From assembly GCA_018105865.1 (NCBI GenBank), contig CM030862.1:6465979-6529978 (forward strand): a stretch of DNA of 64,000 nucleotides, in the 5' to 3' direction. Below are positions 43,125 through 54,420 of the stretch, one piece after another. The stretch is from Metaphire vulgaris (taxonomy: Eukaryota > Annelida > Clitellata > Crassiclitellata > Megascolecidae). The position numbers and the translations under genes were made by a program. A model generated the notes under the pieces. That model saw only the letters and a list, made by a program, of their open reading frames with translations. It was not told the origin of the DNA and ran no database searches. Within the stretch, counting starts at the first letter, position 1. Each line of letters starts with the position of its first letter.

Positions 43125-43134
43125 GGCAAGGCCA

Positions 43135-44280
43135 ACTGCGGATAGCGTCTGACGCCCCTGCGGATCAGAAGATGATCTTTGAAATCCATTCGGATGCTAA
43201 AAAGGAATTCTCCGCCGTGACGAAATCCGATGGTGAATTCCTAAGGCTAAGGGTACAGCTCCGTTAGGGATATGTTATCGGGATAAATCTCCTTACGAGT
43301 CCATTACGTTGTTCTCGGATGGACCGTTTAGGATAAAAAGTATAGTCACGCCTATTGCGAAGATGGCGCACGACAGTAGGAATTCGGGTTGCAATTCGGG
43401 TGTTGATGTGCGTTTTAAAAGCTGTGCTTTCGATTGGAACGAAGTGTCGAAAGCGTATAGAAAATTTCCATCAGACCGTTGATGCTTTTAATGTCGCATG
43501 ACCATTCGAGTTGACGCAAAACAGCAGTCAATCAGGCGATGACCTGCTAACCTGGAAGCTGATTGCCTGGTTGACCGGCAAAGATATCCGGCTGAATTAT
43601 CCGTTTGAATGTGCAAACGCATTCGCTCGGATATATATCTGATCGGTATTTTTTGTCCCAAACAAATATTTTGAAGACATAATTTTAAGTGGAGCACCCG
43701 TCGTTTAATGCCAGCTTATCGTTTGCGCGTGGATATTGTCCTGGTAACTACTTAAGTGATATATCCCAGTATAACATATCCCCTAATGGAGCCACGGTTT
43801 TCCAACACAGAGACGCCAGTGAATGACGGAAGCAGATGTTGATAGTCCGCGCGATGGTATGGATGGAATTCGCGACGTGGAAAAGTCGGGCGCATAGAAT
43901 TCCCATGTGGCGGTCTTCCGTAAGAATAATCGGCCGCCGACTAGAGTCAGATCCGACGGAAATGGAGAATTCCGGTGAAGACTGGAACAACAGTCGATCG
44001 AGTCGTACAATTGCCAAAGAAAAGGCGACATTCCAGACACGCAAACACACGCTGGCGATAACAGCCATTGTGGTGGACAAGATGGCGGGCTTAACGATAA
44101 TGGCCGACCGATAAACGTCCAGAAAAATCGGGAAAATTCAGAGGACAGAGCAAAGTTCCTCGAAAACCGATGAATGAGGAGAACTCAGTCCTCTCATTCG
44201 ACACAAAAACCAAGCGCAGAACGTCAAAACCTGGAGAGAACGGTAACATAATCCAAACACGCAAAAACGCGCTGGAAGCA
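43135..44280. other. unassigned intergenic DNA
   Basis: Open frames of 85-110 codons overlap on both strands at 43748-44114; none shows a known domain. Confidence 0.4.
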
Positions 44281-44284
44281 CAAT

Positions 44285-45465
44285 CAGGGCCATATTAAGG
44301 CGGGGGCTGAGGGGGCTGAAGCTCCAGTCCCACCGTGAAAAATAGGCCCACCGTTTTCAATATTGCTTTCACCGTTTTTTCGCCGTGTTTTTCTCCGTTG
44401 TTCGCCGTTTATTTTGCATTTTGCCGTTTTTTCACTCTTTCGCCGTTTTAACGCCTCTTTATTCACGTGAAGTACGGATGTGACGTCATACGCACACACA
44501 CTCACACACACACACACACACTGCACAATCGGCTGAAATTCTAGAATATTTTCTGTCGACCACCAGAGCACCATCAGATGGTGCTCTGGTGCAGAGATCA
44601 GATTCTGATCTCTGTCGAACATCACCAGACCACTGATCACGCAACAGTTACAGTGGAACAGTGGTGTGTGTGTAAAGATATTTGAACCGTTTCTTTATGG
44701 GAATACTGGATACTTTTCAAAGATTTTGACTTTTATCACAACGTTGAATGAATTATTTAAATAGCCGAGAAGAAAACATTGTGTGATTTATGGTGTAATT
44801 GTTAAAATTTATTCCAGCCCCAAATTTACTCCAAACCCAACTAAGATTTTTAAATTTCACGAAATAAAAGTAAATAGCAGTGTTTTTATATTAAGTTAAA
44901 AATTTATATGCAGGGCAATAATGTTATATATAAATCGATTATAATTATGTAAATAAATACAACATAGGTCTATATGGATCTAAATGTAGCGTTTCAAAAA
45001 CAAGTCAAATAATAACAAAAACCTGTGTAAAGTGGACCGCCGTTTCTAAGTTCCCGAGGAAAAATAGCTAAAATTTTAGCTAAACTTGCTAAAATTGTTA
45101 AAATTGTTAAAATAGTAAAATATAATTTTAATTTTGAAATTTTAATTTTAATAAAAAATTTAAAATTAGAAAATATAATTTTAAACTAAAATTTTAAAAT
45201 AAAATTGCTAATTTTTAAAAATTTAAAAGATTGCTGAAATTGCTAAAAAATTGCTAAATTTGCTTTAAAAATTGCCAAAATTTCTAAAATAGGCCCCTAA
45301 ATACTTGATAAAATAGACCCCATAAAGCCCATAAAGTTAAAACTGGGTCCCTTAAAAATGGGCCCCTTAAAATAGACCCCTTAAAATAGATCCCCTTAAA
45401 ATTGCTAAAATAGACCCCCTTAAAATATGCAGTCCCAGGTCCACTCGGACCTTGATCCGGCCCTG
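44285..45465. mobile_element. hAT-like element, 1181 bp, long relative of the 2136 MITE
   Basis: Ends CAGGGCCATATTAAGGCG and CCTTGATCCGGCCCTG. Flanks AGCACAAT and AGCATAAT agree at 7 of 8. The interior holds a CA run, two adjacent perfect palindromes (44561-44591 and 44592-44614), a long AAATTGCTAAAA-type low-complexity zone and CCCCTTAAAATAGA tandem units. No transposase is seen. Confidence 0.85.
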
Positions 45466-45479
45466 AGCATAATAATGGC

Positions 45480-45970
45480 CTCAACGCCCAAGTCCCAGTG
45501 ATATAGGCCCTAGTGGTTCTCATCCTTCTCTCCTGAATTCCACGAAAAATGTGCAAATGTTGTGAAAATTTTGCCTCTTTATCTTATCTGTCTGCATTCA
45601 TTTTCCAATATCTTGGCGATTTTAATCATCCACTGCGATTTTAATCATCCACTGCGCACAACACTTTACGAAATCCCTATAATTCCTCTTCCTCATTCTT
45701 CACGCCTCCGCATTTTCTGGTCCACTTCCCGGATGCCCCCCCCCTTAAGCATACGATGCCTTTTACTTAACAAAGAATGCGTCATATCCGTCGAATAGCT
45801 TAGGCGTTGAGAACGAAATTCAATACATTTGCAAATCCCAGCTGAGGTGTTATAAATGCCTAAGATTACATGGAGATATACTGCATCATGCCATATTATA
45901 CGCAAAGCTGCTTGTCATCTCGTTTCTAACGCGCACGTAGACGTATAAATAACTCCGTCGTAACCGGCGG
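45480..45970. other. unassigned intergenic DNA
   Basis: Contains the short direct duplication GATTTTAATCATCCACTGCG at 45617-45656; otherwise nothing recognised. Confidence 0.5.
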
Positions 45971-45982
45971 CAAAATCCGACT

Positions 45983-46036
45983 GGGAAAGGAGGAGCCAGA
46001 CACCCATCGTCTTTTGACGGACGAATCTTTAAATAG
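45983..46036 (+). mobile_element. LINE 3'-end stub
   Basis: GGAAAGGAGGAGCCAGAC and CCATCGTCTTTTGACGGACG are shared with 48507-48556 and precede a microsatellite here. Confidence 0.55.
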
Positions 46037-46046
46037 AAACAACAAC

Positions 46047-46064
46047 AATTATTATTATTATTAT

Positions 46065-46138
<74 letters not shown>

Positions 46139-46148
46139 TTAATATTAA

Positions 46149-46202
<54 letters not shown>

Positions 46203-46212
46203 TACTACTAAA
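46047..46212. repeat. (ATT)n(AGT)n(ATT)n microsatellite
   Basis: Compound trinucleotide array following the LINE stub. Confidence 0.95.
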
Positions 46213-46279
46213 GGCTCGAATTTTCAAAAAACATTAGATAATGCAACAATTGAACAGTCGAAAGTTTCACTTATGACGA

Positions 46280-47140
46280 GGCAGGATTATTGTCAGCGAT
46301 GGAAGTCATCAAGGGAAATTAAGCAAAAAATCGCCAAAGGACTGAAAACGATGTGGAGATTGCGAAAATTTGGAGCAGCAAAGTCATAAACATAAGCACG
46401 AAAGTCACAAAATACAACACCATAGTCAGGGTTATTTCCAGGATTGTGAATTTGGGGTGTCGGGAAAATCTGGAGGGTGTCGGAATTTGGAAGTCTCTGC
46501 CGAAAAAAGCTGACAAGCAAAAAAAGGTCATCCGAGAATAAAAGTTGGGGGTGTACTTCTCCATTTTGGGATGTTCAGGGCTAATTAGTATGCATTTTGT
46601 ATGCATACCATTGTCACATTACCAAATTTGGGTGGGGGTATCGACCTAACATTGGGGGTGTTAGGGAGGGGTGTAAAAATATCCCTGACCTTAGTAGTCT
46701 CGCAAAATAATATACGATGCAGAAACATGGAGCATGAAAGAAACAGATGAACATAGGCTGCTGGTGGCCGAAATTATCTGCTTACGGAGAATCTTTGGAG
46801 TAACCCGGCTACAAAAGATAAGAAACGTAGACATCAGACAACGTCTCAACCTGAAGAATACAATTATCGACAAAATTGGAAGGAAACGACACAACTGGTA
46901 TGGACACATCAATAGAATGGATGAAAGGAGACTACCATACAGGGCACTCTACACTCAAATAGAAGGAAATAAAGGAAGAGGAAAACTCAGGAAAAGGTCG
47001 ATGGACAACATCAGAGAAGATATGAACATGAAAGGAATTTCAATCACAGAAGGAAGAAGAAGATTAACGAAAGATAGAACTTCTTGGAAACATTTTGTGT
47101 CTATAGCTATTGCTGCTTTAAGAGTTGGCAGAGAGCAAGA
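46280..47140 (+). pseudogene. RTE/jockey-type LINE C-terminal fragment, split by a MITE
   Basis: The left part gives REIKQKIAKGLKTMWRLRKF, and after a frame change KVINISTKVTKYNTIV. After the MITE (46427-46687) the frame continues YDAETWSMKETDEHRLLVAE, CLRRIFGVTRLQKIRNVDIR, then KIGRKRHNWYGHINRMDERR and a tail NMKGISITEGRRRLTKDRTS with W. These are the post-RT motifs (ETW, GHxxRM, DRxxW) of this LINE class. The 5' half is missing and one frameshift is visible. The coding part runs into a GAT microsatellite at 47141. Confidence 0.8.
46427..46687. mobile_element. hAT-like MITE, 261 bp
   Basis: Ends CAGGGTTATTTCCAGG and AAATATCCCTG. Flanks ACCATAGT and ACCTTAGT agree at 7 of 8. Inverse module TGACAAGCAAAAAAAGGTC at 46511-46529. 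Confidence 0.87.
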
Positions 47141-47286
47141 TGATGATGATGACGATGACGATGATGACGACGACGATGATGATGATTATGACGGTGATTA
47201 TGATGATGATGATGACGACGACGACGATGATGATGAAGATGATGATGATGAATGGTGATGATGATTATTATTATTACTGCTATTGC

Positions 47287-47319
<33 letters not shown>

Positions 47320-47347
47320 TGCTATTGCTATTATTATTATTATTATT
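47141..47347. repeat. (GAT)n(GAC)n and (ATT)n microsatellites
   Basis: GAT/GAC units end the LINE, followed by ATT with CTGCTATTG interruptions. Confidence 0.95.
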
Positions 47348-47349
47348 AA

Positions 47350-47745
47350 ATTATGAATAACAGAATTCCAGTAATGCTCGGTCAACATTGTTTGCTTATT
47401 ATATTTCCGGCTTGCTTCGTTTTTTTCGGGTCTTTCGCCCCGGAATTTCTGCTGCGGTTATAATTTTCCTTCGCTATTGTCGTCAGTGGGATCCAACTGT
47501 ATTCTGTGGATTCTTTTTAACAGCGCAAACAGAGGATAAAGATAATCTTTATGAGCGATCATATCTGCTCTGGGAAGAGAGTTCTAAACATCGGGTTATG
47601 TTGCACGATATCTCCCCTAATCCCCGACCGCATCAAAGATGCCAACAACGAGGTCAATTCACTCGGTCTAATGGCTCTGTAGAGAAACGATATATAGGCC
47701 TCCTGTAGAAATACTATTTTCCTACTGCAGGCTTGTGACTTTCTC
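47350..47745. other. unassigned intergenic DNA
   Basis: A 106-codon frame at 47388-47708 shows no known domain. Confidence 0.4.
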
Positions 47746-47750
47746 TAAGC

Positions 47751-47831
47751 AAGTAAATAAGCAAAATCTCATGGATTATATAGCGCCTTCGAAGTAGTAC
47801 CGCAGTAATTCTTATTCTCAGACGCCTAGTG
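47751..47831 (+). repeat. dispersed 80-bp repeat, copy 1
   Basis: AAGTAAATAAGCAAAATCTC and TATAGCGCCTTCGAAG, then TTCTTATTCTCAGACGCCTA, align with 52141-52221 and 63489-63571. Confidence 0.65.
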
Positions 47832-47891
47832 TATCTTCAAAATTTATAACTATAGCTAAGGTGCAATGGTCAACCAGTTAATGGTATATTA

Positions 47892-47899
47892 TATATACA

Positions 47900-47935
<36 letters not shown>

Positions 47936-48056
47936 CCGTCAAAACGTGTAATTAGTCATTACACGAAATGACTAAAAGTTCCAGTCATTGCGTGTAATGA
48001 CCAACAGGGTCAGTCGTTTCATGCAATGACTAACTTTTTCAATGATTTATTTCACG
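47892..48056. repeat. (TA)n and AGTCATTACACGAAATGACT palindromic repeats
   Basis: After a TA run, the words GTCATTACACGAAATGAC, CAGTCATTGCGTGTAATGAC and CAGTCGTTTCATGCAATGAC occur within 110 bases in both orientations. It may be one arm of another sub-repeated element. Confidence 0.7.
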
Positions 48057-48114
48057 CTTTGCTTGTCAGTCTTTTCAGTGTTGATATAATATATAATATA
48101 TACCGGGTAGTATT

Positions 48115-48212
48115 CCATGTGTTAAACATTTTACGGGCCCCTCCCGGGCCCCCTACAGATCGCCGGGCCCCTGGGTATTTGTGTCCTGCTCCCTCCCCTC
48201 TCGGCGGGCCTG
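48115..48212. mobile_element. hAT-like MITE remnant, right end only
   Basis: Ends CGGCGGGCCTG, the terminus of the 30238 family, after GGGCCCC-rich sequence. No left end found. Confidence 0.45.
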
Positions 48213-48214
48213 AC

Positions 48215-48870
48215 GTACGCGGAATGTAATGAAAATTAATCGTCCAATCAAGTAGGCTTATCATGCAAATGCAAAGGAATTGCAGATGATCTAAATATAT
48301 AAGATGTTATCTGATCATAATATATATGATGGGACAAGATTTCTGAATGTCGGTGGCGTAGGTCTAACGGGTATTTTGCTGAGTTATGTCGCAGCTTTTA
48401 GGGCTAACTGACACAACTCTGTTGCTGTCAGTGGGCAGGCTTAGATGGGCTCCTAATCAAGTGAAAAACCTTAACTCCGCCATAGCCGAGGGCAAGCCCA
48501 GATGAGAAAGGAGGAGCCAGACGCCCATCGTCTTTTGACGGACGAGTCTTAAAATAGATACAAACACACGGAAAGCCTCATTTGGTTCCGTCACTGACAA
48601 TGACACATGCAGTCAGAAGAGTACTTGACTTTCCTGCAAGTAAGTGGACAACTTTCAAAAAATGTGCATTATTGTTCACGCATAGGCGTTTTGTTGGTGG
48701 AATCAGAATTCTTAATGCCCTTGCTTTTTTAATGTTTTCCACGTTGGCTCTCGATGTGCGGTTATTTGAAGAATTGCAGTGATCAAGTTGACTTGCAACA
48801 AGAACGTTCGCAGGTGGTTTAGTTTTGATGCAAGGCAAGATCTATCACTTACTCACTGACCCCTTGAATA
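48215..48870. other. mostly unassigned; LINE 3' stub at 48500-48556
   Basis: GAAAGGAGGAGCCAGACGCC and CATCGTCTTTTGACGGACGA at 48508-48547 repeat the stub at 45983-46036. The rest is unrecognised. Confidence 0.5.
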
Positions 48871-49024
48871 TTAGGTATCCGGACTTTTCATCTCCTCTGG
48901 ACTGTTCATCTCATCCGGACAGTTCATCGCGGACTATTCAAATTAAGGACTATTAATTGGACCTTTCATCGGGATGACTATTCGTCTCCGGACTATTCAT
49001 CTCGGACGAAGTATTAAATATAAG

Positions 49025-49770
49025 AAAAGTAAAATATCTGAAGCTCAATCGGCGACATGTAGATGGGGTGCTTAATGTCTCTGTCCGTGTGACCTTCGGA
49101 TCAAGAAGGAGAGAACACGTCTCCCCTTTACTAAAAGATGACCTACACTGGCTTCGCATCCCTGAGCGCGCTCCCTACATCTGCGGTGTATGCCAACGTT
49201 CCGAGCATTGCATGACCCTGCTTTCTCTGACTACTACCTCGTCGTCTTGGTCCTCAGGTCCCCGTCTACTGACAGGCGTCTGCAACTGAGATCCAGTCGA
49301 GATCTCAACAGGGTTTAATCTAGGCCGTTTCAGGCGGAGAAAATTGCTCTTCCCCCCGGAAATTTCAAATAATTTCAAATTCCACCCCCCTCCCGAAAAT
49401 TTTGACATACTACATCAACTAACAGCAGCCCCCTAGCAAAATTCTCCCCGGCTTTGTCAGTTCCCCCCGGCTTTTTTTCAGTTTCCCCCCGGAGTCCAGG
49501 AGTCTAGATTAAACACTGGATCTCAAGTTGGTCGTTCCTCAGCCATGCATGCATCTCGGACGGCGAAATTCGGCGAAAGATCGGTCACGCATGGAAATCC
49601 TATTCTCTGGAACGCACTACCTGGTCACGTGACGAGAGAGCTGAATCTTGAACTGTTCGCAAAGAAACTTAGAACGTATTTTATGACATCTCGTATAAAG
49701 TGTAAAGCGCTCACGACTTTGGTTCTACTCCAATGATTCTGCGCTATATAAATTGTCTTATTGGCTAGCT
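49025..49770 (+). pseudogene. L2/CR1-like LINE 3' fragment split by a MITE
   Basis: Left part: REHVSPLLKDDLHWLRIPER, with a diverged start LNVSVRVTFG. After the MITE (49309-49518) it resumes with SRTAKFGERSVTHGNPILWN and ALPGHVTRELNLELFAKKLR. The 3' end GCGCTATATAAATTGTC is followed by TTATTGG. It matches the end of the 11216-11866 and 11850-12990 copies. The RT core is absent and frames change within it. Confidence 0.8.
49309..49518. mobile_element. hAT-like MITE, 210 bp, 8-bp TSD GATCTCAA
   Basis: Ends CAGGGTTTAATCTAGGCC and AGTCTAGATTAAACACTG. GATCTCAA at 49301-49308 and 49519-49526 is perfect. C-rich interior without the GCTTGTC module. Confidence 0.93.
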
Positions 49771-50499
49771 AACTATTATATAAAAATATATGAAGTAGAA
49801 TATCAAGTAAAAGAAAATTTTAATATTACTCTTTAAACTTATATACATTATACTTATATAGTATTGCTTGTAACGGAAGTATTATATAAAAATATATGAA
49901 GTAGGGAGTTAGTAAATGCTAGTTGTGCGGCAAATGCGCAATTGCTTTCAAATATAGCAAGGCATCAGCTCGGCCCTATCCAGATATGGTGTTCAAATCT
50001 AATTGTGCAATTCCAACCAGTCTTCTCCAATTACTGACTCGCATTCTGGCTGTCCGAGATGAATAATCCGTAGATGAATAGTCCAGAGATGAATAGTTCG
50101 GAGATAAATAGTCCGGAGATAAATAGTCCGGAGATTAATAGTCCCCCTGATGAAAGTTCCGAAGATGAATAGTCCTTTATACGAATAGTCCGTAATGAAC
50201 AGTCCGGAGACGAATAGTCCGGAGACGAAATCTTAGAATTAAATATTCGTAGGCCATGCCTGTCACCAACGATTGATGGACGATGATTTTCTGAACATCG
50301 AACAGAATTCAGAAAAGTCTATCAGTCGACAGATGTCGACAGGAATAATAATCAGAGGAGAAAGAGGATTCGTTTGAAAAATGGTGACCGATTCTCAATT
50401 TCATTATTTTCCGCTGTCTCTTGAGCCGATCGGCTTATGGCTTTCGAAGACAAATTAGCAAGGATCGCAATATCAGATAATTCGTTTGCTACTTATACT

Positions 50500-50718
50500 C
50501 AGTGCTTTTTTCTGCCGGAACACGACGGAACGGCGTTCCGGAATCTTTTCTCTCGAAATTTATGAATGTTTAATTTATATTAATTAAATTAAATTATTTT
50601 AATTATTTTTATAGCTTTTCCAGGCTGTGACTGACTATAACTTATGATCTGTTAACTTATATTATAGAATTTACAGAAGATGCGTTCCGGCAACTTTTTT
50701 TCTAGAAAAAAAGCACTG
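50500..50718. mobile_element. hAT-like MITE, 219 bp
   Basis: Ends CAGTGCTTTTTTCTGCCGG and CTAGAAAAAAAGCACTG, with GTTCCGG words near both ends. Flanks CTTATACT and CTTACATT agree at 6 of 8. Confidence 0.8.
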
Positions 50719-50789
50719 CTTACATTACAAGACGGTTTCGTGGGTGAAATAAATAAATCTGGGGAGAGACTCATTCATTTTTGTGACGG

Positions 50790-51925
50790 TTGCATTGGTG
50801 GCATCAAAATAAGAGTGGAATGCTGACAAATTTAAGATACTCAGATGACATCATATTCATCGGAGGTTCAACTGCAGAATATGAAGATCTTGTCTTCAGG
50901 GTGGACTTTAGAGGCAGAAAATATAATATGATAATCAATATTGCTAAGACAAAGATAATGGCACTAAAAGACAAGAACTGCGCCATCAAAATTCAGAATA
51001 TAATATTGGAACAAGTCGCCACCTTCCCCGTACTTAGGATCCATCACAGCAGACGACACTTCGAGTAACAGAGGCGTAGCGTCCCAATGGCTACTATGGC
51101 TCTATAGCTATGGGCGGCAGCCGCGGCACACATGATGGGGGCGGCAAATTTTGAAAGCGACCTTGTTTTTTGTGTTTGTAGTGTTGTTGAGGAGTTTTTG
51201 GCGAAGGCGAAGGGGCGGCAAAATGTAGAAGGGGCGGCAAAATTCAGCGGCGCCGACCTTTTTTTGCTTGTCAGGTAATAGTAAGAGCAAATTGGGGCGG
51301 CATTTTTTCCAGGTGCCATGGGCGGCACAAGTGCACGCTACGCCACTGTCGAGTAAAGCTGAAATAAGAAGCAGATTGAATAAAGGAGGCAGGAGCATCA
51401 CTTAGTAAACAAGATATGGAAAAATCACAGCATTCCAGTGAGCACCAAAGATCGACTACTGAGATCACTGGTGTGGCCGGTCGCTACACACGGCTGCGAA
51501 AGCTGGACAATAATGAAAGATTAACAGCGCATACAGCCTGATACAGGCATGTGAAATGTAAGGCCTAAGGCAAAGAATGAGAATTTCTTGGACAGCAAAG
51601 AAAGCGAATGAATTGGTATTGGATAAAGCAGAGGTGCAAAGGACCCTATTGGAAACAGTAAAGAAAAGAAAACTGAATTACTGTGGACATATTTTGCGAA
51701 CAAAACAGGAATGTCTAGAGAAATAAATAATACAAGACACAATGCCAGGATCACGAAAGATAGGTAGACCAAGAAAAAAGTGGGAAGACAACATAAAAGA
51801 ATGGACTGGACTCACTATAGAACAGGCGACAAGAGCAGCAGAACACCGTAACACTTGGAAGAAGGCAGTCCACAATGCAGCCAATCTTCGGAACGAAGAC
51901 GGTTAAAGACAAGACAAGACTTACA
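50790..51925 (+). pseudogene. RTE/jockey-type LINE: RT palm to 3' end, split by a MITE
   Basis: From 50820 translation gives LTNLRYSDDIIFIGGSTAEY, where YSDD is the catalytic box (usually YADD), then NIAKTKIMALKD and NIILEQVATFPVL. After the MITE (51069-51348) come KAEIRSRLNK, SLVWPVATHGCESWTIM and, near the end, KKRKLNYCGHILRTKQECLE, GSRKIGRPRKKWEDNIKEWT, EQATRAAEHRNTWKKAV. The 3' end CTTCGGAACGAAGACGGTTA also occurs at 4868. Several frameshifts and the missing endonuclease show it is dead. Confidence 0.85.
51069..51348. mobile_element. hAT-like MITE, 280 bp, 8-bp TSD TCGAGTAA
   Basis: Ends CAGAGGCGTAGCGTCCCAAT and GCACGCTACGCCACTG. TCGAGTAA at 51061-51068 and 51349-51356 is perfect. Module GACCTTTTTTTGCTTGTCA at 51255-51273. 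Confidence 0.93.
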
Positions 51926-52039
51926 TTAACTTCGCTTTTAAAGGCATACCAAGCTGTGCATCTGTCACAAGTGACGGTAATACTTGTCACTTTTAATAAA
52001 CAGCCTCAAATACTGTAATATCCCAAAAAAATGTATGCG

Positions 52040-52138
52040 TGCCAAACAACAAGACTTGGAACCGGGTCACTGGGTCATTCGGGTCATCTGTGTCCACCGG
52101 GTCACCGAGTCTCCGGGTCATCTTTATGACCCGGTTAT
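52040..52138. repeat. CCGGGTCA repeat with inverted ends
   Basis: Six CGGGTCA/TGGGTCA words between AACCGGGTCA (52058) and its inverse TGACCCGGTT (52126). Confidence 0.6.
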
Positions 52139-52140
52139 AA

Positions 52141-52221
52141 GTAAGTAAAATCTCGTAAATTTCTAAAGCGCTTCCAAAAGATGCACCGAAGTAGCTCCTT
52201 ATTCCTATGCGCTTAGGTTAT
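52141..52221 (+). repeat. dispersed 80-bp repeat, copy 2
   Basis: GTAAGTAAAATCTCGTAAAT and TTCTAAAGCGCTTCCAAAAG match the other copies at 47751 and 63489. Confidence 0.65.
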
Positions 52222-52472
52222 AGAACCGGTGTTAATTAAAATCTTCTTCAGATGCTAAGCTTGCAGGTTCATCAATCCCGAAAAGGCTGAAGAGACTGTC
52301 CGCTTAATATTAGACAAACTAATTCTGTATATTATGACTTGGAACCCTTAGGCCTTTTTATTGATGCTATTCGTTGTAGCGTCATAAGCCGCAGCGTCAA
52401 CATTTTTCAATTGAAATCGCTCTGGCCTCAGGGGCCCATCGGTCACATCATCATCATCATCATGTGTCATCT

Positions 52473-52979
52473 TCATATCTGAAGGTTGACGGTCATGAGT
52501 TGTTTCCACTTCGTTCTGTCTTCAGCAATCCTTTTTAGTCTTCCGTAGTTCTTTTCCTGTATGTGTTCCTTAACGTCGTCCAGCCAGTCTCTTCTAGGTC
52601 TTCCTCTGGCCCTGTTTCCCTCATATCTGCCCTCTAATAGGACTTTTGCTTGTTCTGTGCTTGAACCCCGCATTATGTGTCCAGCATACTGAGTTTTCCT
52701 GTTTATAATTTCTGTCAGGAGTTGTCTCTTTTCTCCAATTTTCTTTAGTACCTCTTCATTTGTTATTCTCTCTTGCCAGCTAATTTTCAAGATTCTTCTG
52801 AAGCACCACATTTCAAAGGCCTGTATTTTATTTTTCAACTGCTTTGTTAGAGTCCAGCATTCGCAGGAGAATGTGATAACCGAGTATACATAGCATCTCA
52901 GGATTCGTAGTTTTAGTGCTTGGTCTAGGTTTCTTCTTAGTAATTCTTTTGTTTCAAAAGGCTTCTTTGGCCATAGCAA
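52473..52979 (-). pseudogene. RTE LINE C-terminal segment
   Basis: A 168-codon frame gives LKLRILRCYVYSVITFSCEC with W, AFEMWCFRRILKISWQERIT, RKTQYAGHIMRG, ARGRPRRDWLDDVKEHIQEK and IAEDRTKWKQL. These are the post-RT conserved blocks (YGCETW-like, GHxxR, GRPRRxWxDD, DRxxW). It stops beside the GAT tail. A frameshift near 52950 separates it from the RT core. Confidence 0.85.
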
Positions 52980-53875
52980 TTCTGGCGTTTATGTCTCTTG
53001 TGCATCGTCCATTCTCTGTTATGAAACTGCCCAAATATTTGTATTCCTTTACTTGTTCCAACTTAGTGTTATCAATTAAGATGTTGTGTTTCTCATTTTT
53101 GTGTTTGCTTACTATCATCGTTTTTGTTTTCTTTCTGTTAATTTCCATCCCGTATTCTTTGCTTTTGTCGTTTAGCTTGTTAATTATGAGTTGGAGGTCT
53201 TCCTCTTTTTCTGCAAAGATTACCGTATCATCTGCATATCTGAGTATGTTATAGATTGTTCCATTGATTTTCATTCCAGGAGTTTGTTCTAATGCTTCCT
53301 TTATTAATAGCTCTGTATATAGGTTAAATAGTAAAGGGGATAGTATGCATCCTTGTCTGACTCCTTTTTTTTATTTGTATCTTCTCGGATTCCTCCTCTT
53401 TTATTCTTATGGTGGCGTATTCATTCCAGTATAAGTTACAGATTAAATTTTGCTCCAGTTCTGGTATTCCTGCCCACTTTAGTGTCTCCAATAGCTTTTG
53501 ATGATTTATTCTGTCGAATGCTTTTTTATAATCAATGAAGCATATGTGTAATTTCTTTCCCATTTTTTAAGCGTTTTCGCAAAGTATCCTTAATTGAAAG
53601 ATGGCATCTCTGGTTCCTTTACCTTTTCTGAAGCCCAGTTGATTTTCTGATAATATTGATTCTGCTAATGGTGTGATTCTGTTCTTTATTACTTGTAGTA
53701 AGATTTTAGATGCATGCGATATCAAGCTTATAATTCTGTAGTCGTCGCAGTCTTGTGCTTTGTTTATCTTTGGGATTGGGACGAATATGCATTTTAAGAA
53801 ATCCTCCGGTATGTCTCCTGTTTTGTATATTATGTTTATTAGCTCTGTGATTATTTCATATCCTACCGGCCCCAA
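52954..53875 (-). pseudogene. RTE LINE reverse transcriptase core, broken
   Basis: Segment 53567-53875 carries fingers motifs (FVPIPKINKAQDCDDYRIIS, then NQLGFRKGKGTRDAIFQLR). A stop at about 53566-53568 falls just before KKLHICFIDYKKAFDRINHQ (53563 onward), which holds the first catalytic aspartate region. A frameshift near 53365 damages the GVRQGC region. From 53274 the frame resumes with NILRYADDTVIFAEKEEDLQ, the catalytic YADD box, and EQVKEYKYLGSFIT. All RT motifs are present in order but not in one frame. Confidence 0.85.
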
Positions 53876-54420
53876 GTTTTGTATAAGTTCTGCGCAAATT
53901 CCATCTTCTCAGTTGCTTTCTTTTTGGGTAATTTCTTTATAATCTGTCTTATTTCTTCTTCAGTTATAATCGTTTCTTCCTTTGAGTGATTAATTTTTGG
54001 AATTTCTCCTCTATTGTCATTGTACAAGGATTCGACGTATTCTTTCCATCTGATCAGTATGTCCTCCTTTTTTACCAGTAGTTTCCATTCTTATCTCTGA
54101 TAATGTGGTTTGGGTTGTTTCTCTGCATGTTCAACTCCTTGATTTTTTTATATACTAGAGGGTTGTGCCTTTTGTCTAACTCTTCTATTTCCTTGCACTT
54201 CTCATTGATAAATTTGTTTTTTGCGTCTCTGCACATTTTTGTATTTCATGTTTTAGTTGTAAATACGTTTGTTGCGATTTGTCAGAATCCTTATTTTTAT
54301 GCTTCTTCCTTTCCTCCATTTTATTCAGTATTTCCGTTGTTATCCATGGCTGCTTCATGTGTTGTTCTTGCTTTCCGCATAAGTTGTCTGCTACCTCTGT
54401 TATGCATTCTTTTAGCTGTT

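Larger units (their letters stand above)
48876..50227. mobile_element. Foldback-like element: arms of GATGAATAGTCCG repeats around a LINE fragment
   Basis: At 48876-49011 the words CGGACTATTCATCT and variants repeat about eight times. At 50048-50227 their inverse GAGATGAATAGTCCG repeats about eleven times. Between the arms lie a LINE 3' fragment with its own MITE and about 270 bases of other DNA. Long TIRs made of short tandem units are the mark of Foldback elements. A TSD could not be established. Confidence 0.65.

Noticed and set aside
43748..44114. Overlapping open frames of 85-110 codons on both strands
   Set aside because: Mutual shadows without a recognisable protein; kept as unassigned.
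44284..44640. 118-codon minus-strand frame
   Set aside because: Lies within a hAT-like non-autonomous element, crosses a CA microsatellite and has no domain.
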